From Algoriphagus boritolerans DSM 17298 = JCM 18970 (GTDB taxonomy: Bacteria; Bacteroidota; Bacteroidia; Cytophagales; Cyclobacteriaceae): 64,000 bases of DNA. The position numbers and the translations under genes were made by a program. Below are positions 55,817 to 64,000 of the stretch, piece after piece (position 1 is the first letter of the stretch; every line of letters begins with the position of its first letter). The DNA is taken from NCBI RefSeq assembly GCF_900108085.1, contig NZ_FNVR01000005.1, forward strand, positions 184,267 to 248,266. The letters are read 5' to 3'. The notes beneath the pieces were generated by a model. That model had not been told where the DNA came from, did no database searches, and was given only the letters and a program-made list of their open reading frames with translations.

Positions 55817-56575
55817 ATGAACCTAAATCGTGATTTCGAAAAGACAGCTGTTGCAGAACTGGTTTCTGAAAATTACGTCCTAGCCGCTGTTCTTTACTAT
55901 TTCGGAATCAGCTTTTACCAATATCCGACAGATTCTTTGGAGAAGGTATGCAAAAAGCACAAAGTCACCCCTGGGATACTTATAGCCGAGCTGGAAGCAT
56001 GGGCAAAACGCAAAGAACCTACATCTGAAGAACTCTATTTAAATCCGATTGAGCTTCTGGTGGGTTACCTTAAGAAGAAACACTATTATTTCGTTCGACA
56101 GGAACTCCCCTTCCTTTCAAATCTTATTTCGGGAATACAGCCGGATCCGGAATTTGCGGCTTTGATGGCTGATTTGAGAATTATGTTTCCGCTGTTTGTA
56201 GACGACTTCATTCACCATATTCACGAAGAAGAAAGTCGGCTGTTTAAGCGAATTGAGCTCCTGCAGGATATCGAAGACGGACATTTCAAAACCCAGGATG
56301 CCTTGACCATTTTGGAAAAAGATCCAATCCATCTCCTGGCAGACCAGCATGAAATCCATGAAGATGAAATGGAAGGAATCCGAATACTGACCAAAGATTA
56401 CTTCCTTGAAGAGAATGCGCCATTGACTATGAAAGTGCTCTATCATGAACTTCAGAACTTTGAGCGGGAGCTTTCCATTCATGCCAAAATTGAAGATGAA
56501 TTGCTGTTCCCCAAAGCCGTGGAATTGGAAAAAGAAGCCCTTCGGAAGATCAGAAAAACAATTCAGACCAACTGA
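55817..56575 (+). CDS. Hemerythrin-domain protein with degenerate ScdA N-terminal domain
   Basis: The ATG at 55817 (MNLNRDFEKT) is preferred over one at 55742, whose extra residues are non-conserved. The 252-residue protein has a C-terminal hemerythrin-like domain, with histidines in DDFIHHIHEEESRLF, LADQHEIHEDEMEG and LSIHAKIEDELLFP providing di-iron ligands. The N-terminal 70 residues resemble the ScdA_N (DUF542) domain of RIC iron-sulfur repair proteins. The usual adjacent cysteines after GIxF are replaced by Tyr-Gln (GISFYQYP). Its stop overlaps the ruvX start. Confidence 0.8.
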   Translation: MNLNRDFEKTAVAELVSENYVLAAVLYYFGISFYQYPTDSLEKVCKKHKVTPGILIAELEAWAKRKEPTSEELYLNPIELLVGYLKKKHYYFVRQELPFLSNLISGIQPDPEFAALMADLRIMFPLFVDDFIHHIHEEESRLFKRIELLQDIEDGHFKTQDALTILEKDPIHLLADQHEIHEDEMEGIRILTKDYFLEENAPLTMKVLYHELQNFERELSIHAKIEDELLFPKAVELEKEALRKIRKTIQTN

Positions 56576-56988
56576 TGGCCAGAGTACTTGCTATCGACCT
56601 GGGAACTAAGCGGACGGGATTGGCTGTTACCGATCCGTTGAAAATTTTGGCCAACCCATTGGAAACCATCGAAACAGCCAAGCTGATACCCTATCTCAGG
56701 TCATATTGTACCAAAGAAGACGTTGAAACGCTTGTCCTTGGATTCCCCACTCGTCTCAATGGACAGGATAATAATATGACCCCCAGCGTATTGAAGCTAA
56801 AGAAAGAACTGGAAATTGACTTTCCAGATAAAAAAATAGTTCTGGTAGATGAACGATTCACCTCCAAAATGGCCATGCAAAGCATGATCGCCATGGGCAG
56901 CAAAAAGAAAGACCGAAAAGAAAAGGCCGGAAACCTGGACAAAGTCTCAGCGGCGATCATTCTTCAATCTTATCTCGAACAACAATGA
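56575..56988 (+). CDS. ruvX: Holliday junction resolvase RuvX/YqgF
   Basis: This 137-residue RNase H-fold nuclease has the N-terminal ARVLAIDLGTKRTGLAVTDP with catalytic Asp, LVLGFPTRLNG, and VLVDERFTSKMA. YqgF acts in 16S rRNA 5' end processing, and RuvX is a putative resolvase. Its ATG overlaps the hemerythrin gene stop, and its stop overlaps the def start, so it is embedded in an operon of four genes. Confidence 0.94.
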   Translation: MARVLAIDLGTKRTGLAVTDPLKILANPLETIETAKLIPYLRSYCTKEDVETLVLGFPTRLNGQDNNMTPSVLKLKKELEIDFPDKKIVLVDERFTSKMAMQSMIAMGSKKKDRKEKAGNLDKVSAAIILQSYLEQQ

Positions 56989-57539
56989 TTTACCCAATAG
57001 TCGCTTACGGCAATCCTATCCTCAAAAAAGAAGCAGAAGAAATCACCGAAGGTAAAGATATCAAAGCCTTGATTAATGACATGTACGCCACCATGGACTT
57101 TGCCAATGGGGTCGGACTTGCTGCTCCGCAGATCAATCAGGGCGTACGCCTTTTTGTAATCGACAGCAGCTTGATGCTGGATGAAAAAGACAAAGAAAAA
57201 GGAATCCGCAGAGCATTCATCAATCCGATCATTTTGGATGAATACGGAGACGACTATGGGTTTGAAGAAGGATGCCTCAGTATCCCTGAAGTAAGGGCTG
57301 AAATCATCCGTCCTGAGAAACTCACCTTAGAGTATTATGACGAAAACTGGAACCTAAAGGAGGAAGAATTTTCGGGGATGACCGCCCGAGTCATTCAGCA
57401 TGAATACGATCACTTGGAAGGCATCCTATTTATCGATTACCTCAAAGGCTTGAAAAAACGTCTCATTCAATCCAAGCTCGTGGATGTCAGCAAAGGAAAA
57501 ATATCCACGGATTACCGAATGATCTATCCGCTGAAATGA
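56985..57539 (+). CDS. def: Peptide deformylase
   Basis: This 184-residue iron-dependent amidase removes the formyl group from new N-termini. The three motifs are intact: GVGLAAPQI, EGCLSIP (metal Cys) and QHEYDHLEG (two metal His and catalytic Glu). It overlaps ruvX by 4 nt and the nitrilase gene by 4 nt. Confidence 0.97.
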   Translation: MIYPIVAYGNPILKKEAEEITEGKDIKALINDMYATMDFANGVGLAAPQINQGVRLFVIDSSLMLDEKDKEKGIRRAFINPIILDEYGDDYGFEEGCLSIPEVRAEIIRPEKLTLEYYDENWNLKEEEFSGMTARVIQHEYDHLEGILFIDYLKGLKKRLIQSKLVDVSKGKISTDYRMIYPLK

Positions 57540-58336
57540 TGGAAAAAAGCCATGAAATCCGAGTTGCACTCGTTCAGACTGATCTGCATTGGCAAAACAA
57601 AACTGCCAATCTGGCCATGCTGGAAGAGAAAATTTGGAGCTTGAAGGGAAAAGCGGACTTAATTGTCCTCCCGGAAATGTTTCCTACCGGTTTCAGCATG
57701 GATGCGGCCAAACTTGCCGAACCGATGAATCTGACAGTGTGTAAATGGATGAAGCAGCTAGCTGCACAGACTCAAGCTACCCTCACCGGTAGTGCGATAG
57801 TTTCAGAGGGAGGGAAATTTTATAACCGTCTGCTATGGGTGAGTCCAGAGGGCATGATTGAGCATTACGACAAACGCCATTTATTCAGAATGGCAAAAGA
57901 AGACAAAACGTTTTCCCCAGGCAGGGAATTACCGATTTTTAGGCTCAAAGGATGGAATTTTTGCCCCCAAGTTTGTTATGACCTGAGATTTCCTGTTTGG
58001 TCGAGAAATGGCTGGGACCAGGGAAATGCCGGGTATGACATCATTTTTTACATTGCATCCTGGCCCGCTGCCCGTGTATCTGCCTGGGATGCGCTGCTGC
58101 CTGCCAGAGCCATCGAAAACCTCTCCTATTCCATCGGAGTAAATCGGGTTGGAACGGACGGCAATAAGATCGCGTACGTCGGACATTCAGCCGCTTACGA
58201 TTTCAAAGGTGAAAAAATAGTGGACCTGGGGGAAGCTGAAAAAATCGCGATTGCGACCTTTTCATCCTCCGACCTCGCTGAATATCGCACCAAATTTCCA
58301 GCTTGGATGGATTCTGACTCTTTTCAGATTATTTAG
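57536..58336 (+). CDS. Nitrilase-family amidohydrolase (omega-amidase-like)
   Basis: This 266-residue enzyme has the Glu-Lys-Cys catalytic triad of carbon-nitrogen hydrolases: Glu in VLPEMFPTGFS, Lys in HYDKRHLFRM, and Cys in PQVCYDLRFPVWSRN. These sequences resemble YafV/omega-amidase, which deamidates alpha-ketoglutaramate in the cytoplasm. The start could be the first or second Met. It is the last gene of the hemerythrin-ruvX-def-nitrilase unit. Confidence 0.9.
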   Translation: MMEKSHEIRVALVQTDLHWQNKTANLAMLEEKIWSLKGKADLIVLPEMFPTGFSMDAAKLAEPMNLTVCKWMKQLAAQTQATLTGSAIVSEGGKFYNRLLWVSPEGMIEHYDKRHLFRMAKEDKTFSPGRELPIFRLKGWNFCPQVCYDLRFPVWSRNGWDQGNAGYDIIFYIASWPAARVSAWDALLPARAIENLSYSIGVNRVGTDGNKIAYVGHSAAYDFKGEKIVDLGEAEKIAIATFSSSDLAEYRTKFPAWMDSDSFQII

Positions 58337-58506
58337 AACTCCTTGCCATAATCCTGCTTCCTTTCTTTAAGCGGAATTTGAAACAAACCTAATTTTCGTA
58401 TTTTAGGCCCGTAAATTCAGACCCTGCTTTCGCCTTTTCAACGGATGGCCTCTGTGCCAGTTCATTCGAATTGGGAAACAGGCAAATCCTTTTTAGCATC
58501 CCATAA

Positions 58507-60741
<2,235 letters not shown>

Positions 60742-60753
60742 AAAAAGTAAAAT

Positions 60754-60787
60754 GCCGGATCTCTACAAAAAGAATCCGGCTTTTTTT
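60754..60787. terminator. Bidirectional terminator between icd and the S1 protease gene
   Basis: GCCGGAT (60754-60760) pairs with ATCCGGC (60774-60780) across a 13-nt loop, followed by T7 on the plus strand; the minus strand has A-rich sequence on the far side. Confidence 0.85.
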
Positions 60788-61715
60788 ATCCTTCGGCGAA
60801 GATCACTTGATTTTTTCGGAGAAAATCTTTTATGACCGATACATGGATGCATTCTCCTAAGTGAATAAAAGCGTAATCATTGACTTTTTTGACTTTGCCA
60901 TGGGCAATCACTTCTTTTTCTTCAAGATCAAATCCCAGATGCAAGTGCTTGGTTCGACTTTGCATGCCTACCACTCTGCCTTCTGAATCAAATAGTGGCC
61001 CTCCACTTTGCCCACGAAGGCCCGGAGTACTCATTTCAATTCCATATACTTTCCCATTCTTGTCCCCCAAAAAACGGGTTAACATCCCCTCTATTGGGAA
61101 TCTTGGCGATCGGGTCTGACCGGTCTTCAGCCATTCCAGGCAGTCTTTTTCCTGATTAAGTTGGAAATTGGAAAACTCAGGAAAAGGAAATCCCAAACGA
61201 CCAAGCATTTCACCCGGTTGTGCACGTTGATCTTCTTTGAGAAAAATTGGATTTCCTGAAGTAGACACTTTCTCAAACCCTTCAAATTTGAGTAGAGCCA
61301 AATCATATTCCGGATGTAAAAAAAAACGGATGTTGGAGATATGGTCTACACAGTCCACGAAAGTCACTATCATCTCAGCAACTTTGCTTTCATCAAACCC
61401 CATTCTTTTTGCAAGCGCTTTTCTTTGTCCGGTAGTCAGATTTTGGGAATCTGTCTGGTATTGAACGTATTTTTTATTGATAGCATCTGCCTGTGAAAGC
61501 CATTGGGCCACATGCTTACAAGTCAAAGCCCAACCATCCTGATTCACAAAAAAAAGAGTTGCTGCCCCTCTTTCAATTTTGGTACTTCCAAAATTTCTGG
61601 AAATGGAATGAATCGCACGGGTGAAACCGGAGACTTTTTGGATTGCGTTTACAAACATGAGCTGCTGCCATTTTAATTTTAAAGCTTCTTTAATCCCCAA
61701 AGAATCAATTTTCAA
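60786..61715 (-). CDS. Trypsin-like serine protease (S1 family)
   Basis: This 309-residue protein has a chymotrypsin-type catalytic triad: His in WALTCKHVAQWL, Asp in HPEYDLALLKFEG, and Ser in GLRGQSGGPLFDSEG. It lacks a PDZ domain and a clear N-terminal signal peptide, so it is probably cytoplasmic or uses another export route. It differs from DegP-type proteases in having only one domain. It is divergent from gapA and convergent with icd. Confidence 0.85.
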   Translation of the reverse strand: MKIDSLGIKEALKLKWQQLMFVNAIQKVSGFTRAIHSISRNFGSTKIERGAATLFFVNQDGWALTCKHVAQWLSQADAINKKYVQYQTDSQNLTTGQRKALAKRMGFDESKVAEMIVTFVDCVDHISNIRFFLHPEYDLALLKFEGFEKVSTSGNPIFLKEDQRAQPGEMLGRLGFPFPEFSNFQLNQEKDCLEWLKTGQTRSPRFPIEGMLTRFLGDKNGKVYGIEMSTPGLRGQSGGPLFDSEGRVVGMQSRTKHLHLGFDLEEKEVIAHGKVKKVNDYAFIHLGECIHVSVIKDFLRKNQVIFAEG

Positions 61716-61822
61716 TTTGATTCTGAAAATTTTTTAAAGCGAAATCGATTGAAATTATTCAAATTCCCTTTGGTCCAATGTCAGCTTCCAAGAAGTTTGG
61801 GCTATCCGTTTATTTGTAATAA

Positions 61823-62914
<1,092 letters not shown>

Positions 62915-62922
62915 TCCATCAG

Positions 62923-62950
62923 GCCCCGAAGCGATTCGGGGCTTATTTTT
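62923..62950 (+). terminator. Terminator of gapA
   Basis: GCCCCGAA (62923-62930) pairs perfectly with TTCGGGGC (62935-62942) across GCGA, followed by TTATTTTTT. Confidence 0.92.
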
Positions 62951-63015
62951 TAAAAATGGAATAGAACCTTACAACCATTCTTGTTCGTTGGGGTTATCCA
63001 TTAGAGAGCTATCCT

Positions 63016-63636
63016 ATGTACATTCCGTTTTTCCCATTGAAACTTGTCGCTTTTCCAGGAGAGGAACTGAATCTCCATGTCTTTGAGCCCAGGTACAAAG
63101 AGCTTTTGGAAGATGTTGAAAACCACGGAACTACTTTTGGAATCTGTGTATTCACAGACAAACTGAGTGGATATGGTACAGAAGTCGCGCTGGAAAGAAT
63201 AAAAAAACGGTACGAAGATGGCCGAATGGATATTCAAACGAGAGGGCTGAGAGCATTCAAAATGCTGAGCTTTGACAATCCGGTCTCCGGAAAGTTATAT
63301 GCGGGAGGAGATGTGGCCTTTCTCAGGAATGACCCCGGCATCACCAGTGTCTTGCACCACGAGTTTATCTTCTACCTAAAAGAAATGCTACACTTGCTGA
63401 ATTATGAAGTTGAATTTGACCCATTACTAGTCAATTCATTCACTTTTGCACATAAAGTTGGTTTGCGGCTGGAAGAAGAACTTGAATTGCTTCAGATGGA
63501 AGCTGAAAGTTCTCGAACTGAATTCCTGATCAGTCATTTTAAGCGGATGATACCCGTAATCAAAGCCGTAGAAAGTGCTAAGGAAAAGATCAAGCTTAAT
63601 GGACACTTTAAATACCTCGATCCTTTGAAGTTTTAG
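63016..63636 (+). CDS. LON peptidase substrate-binding domain protein
   Basis: This 206-residue protein consists of a stand-alone LON N-terminal (substrate-binding) domain: YIPFFPLKLVAFPGEELNLHVFEPRYKEL near the start and a helical C-terminal half. It lacks both the AAA+ and the Ser-Lys protease domains of Lon, so it is not a protease. Such stand-alone proteins may act as adaptors, but this is unproven. It is downstream of gapA in its own unit. Confidence 0.85.
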   Translation: MYIPFFPLKLVAFPGEELNLHVFEPRYKELLEDVENHGTTFGICVFTDKLSGYGTEVALERIKKRYEDGRMDIQTRGLRAFKMLSFDNPVSGKLYAGGDVAFLRNDPGITSVLHHEFIFYLKEMLHLLNYEVEFDPLLVNSFTFAHKVGLRLEEELELLQMEAESSRTEFLISHFKRMIPVIKAVESAKEKIKLNGHFKYLDPLKF

Positions 63637-63709
63637 CTTTAATAAGTGAAGTAAGATTTGTTTAGAAAAAGGCTAAAAATAACAAAAGCAAACCATTTCT
63701 GATCTGCCT

Positions 63710-63783
63710 TGGTGATCCCGCTGGGATTCGAACCCAGGGCCCTCCCGATTAAATCGGGATGCGCTACCGAGCTAAGCCACTCC
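63710..63783 (-). pseudogene. tRNA-like remnant lacking its 5' acceptor strand
   Basis: Read on the minus strand, the 3' half is tRNA-like: a T arm of CTGGG-TTCGAAT-CCCAG, an acceptor 3' strand CGGGATC, discriminator A and encoded CCA (63710-63713). An anticodon-like stem-loop is present, but its loop would give anticodon TTA, which decodes no sense codon. The D arm is poor, and the 7 bases that should pair with CGGGATC are missing, replaced by the end of a GIY-YIG gene. It is unlikely to be a working tRNA. Confidence 0.6.
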
Positions 63784-64000
63784 ATTTTCGGATAAGGTCC
63801 TGAATGTATGCTCTTGACTTCATCTTTTTGATCTTCAATTCGCGTTTTTTCGCTAAAGCCAACTCTTCCCATTCTTCCTTGTAAACCAAACCCAAGGCAC
63901 TCCAGTGGAGGTAAATTTAGAGTGTCCAAGATTATGTTCATAAAGCCTACGATCCAAATCAGTACAGGCTCCAACATAATACTTGTCAATTCTTTTCGAA
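63764..64000 (-). pseudogene. GIY-YIG nuclease fragment, frameshifted and running off the window
   Basis: Two frames together resemble a small GIY-YIG endonuclease: upstream KYYVGACTDLDRRLYEHN and FTSTGVPW, then, after a one-base loss in the C run at 63891-63893, GLVYKEEWEELALAKKRELKIKKMKSR and AYIQDLIRKWSGLAR. The last residues are encoded by the tRNA-like DNA, the stop being at 63764-63766. The 5' end is beyond the window. Confidence 0.65.

Noticed and set aside
63016..63636. Lon protease
   Set aside because: Only the N-terminal substrate-binding domain is present; there is no ATPase or Ser-Lys protease domain.
63710..63783. A functional tRNA, or a suppressor tRNA with anticodon TTA
   Set aside because: The 5' acceptor strand does not pair with the 3' strand and the D arm is poor, so it cannot form a normal cloverleaf.
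63639..63989. A 116-codon minus-strand frame across the tRNA-like sequence
   Set aside because: Its product is a readthrough of tRNA-like DNA and an out-of-frame GIY-YIG segment, with no family resemblance of its own.

Overview
The window looks like chromosomal DNA of a Bacteroidota bacterium, most likely order Cytophagales and possibly near Algoriphagus/Cyclobacteriaceae (inference). The grounds are a type IX secretion (T9SS) C-terminal domain, TAnnTTTG-type promoter boxes, a tmRNA tag ending YAMAA, the Bacteroidota-type rplM start, and lineage families such as DUF5687, DUF4221, DUF3078 and DUF2795. Most of the window is ordinary housekeeping DNA. No CRISPR array, prophage or insertion sequence was seen.

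Layout. 1-8.7 kb: the end of an Imm27-type immunity gene, then a minus-strand sugar-acid locus (TRAP transporter, Gfo/Idh/MocA oxidoreductase, YiaK-type 2,3-diketo-L-gulonate reductase). A T9SS-exported serine protease-like gene and a lipoprotein gene split this locus. 8.8-16.1 kb: mtfA-like peptidase, rny, zapA, a coiled-coil gene, pheT, DUF1684, radC and rpsT. 16.3-24.2 kb: phospholipase/S1-P1-like protein, aminotransferase, a DUF4143 ATPase behind unusual repeats, two tiny genes, ettA, DUF349 and DUF2795. 24.3-31.5 kb: LytTR two-component system, LiaF-like protein, ispD, queA, MacB-type permease and recA. 31.6-36.7 kb: DUF3108, PhoB/PhoR-like pair, DUF3037 plus HipA-like kinase, and a pseudouridine synthase.

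36.7-39.5 kb: rplM-rpsI-rpsB-tsf. 39.5-41.0 kb: a small secreted Cys-rich peptide gene and a DUF4221 lipoprotein gene, lying between two near-copies of the tsf terminator. 41.0-48.7 kb: pepP, M16 peptidase, O-methyltransferase, LysM transglycosylase, DUF3078 and dnaX. 49.1-50.7 kb: ssrA (tmRNA), then a gene-poor scar and a YefM/YoeB toxin-antitoxin pair. 51-58.3 kb: lipoprotein, ABC exporter, truncated nitroreductase, S41 protease, hemerythrin protein, ruvX-def-nitrilase. 58.5-64 kb: monomeric isocitrate dehydrogenase, S1 protease, gapA, LON-domain protein, and a frameshifted GIY-YIG gene running into a tRNA-like remnant.

The most interesting signals are these. dnaX appears to use a frameshift at an A10 run to make short and long products. 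The peptide/DUF4221 cassette is bounded by duplicated terminators, with an (ATA)11 microsatellite next to its promoter. A 54-bp perfect palindrome plus 33-bp-spaced repeats precede the DUF4143 ATPase. The GIY-YIG gene is joined to a decapitated tRNA. The T9SS protein has a one-base frameshift in its signal peptide. Several intergenic elements show a 10-16 nt period.
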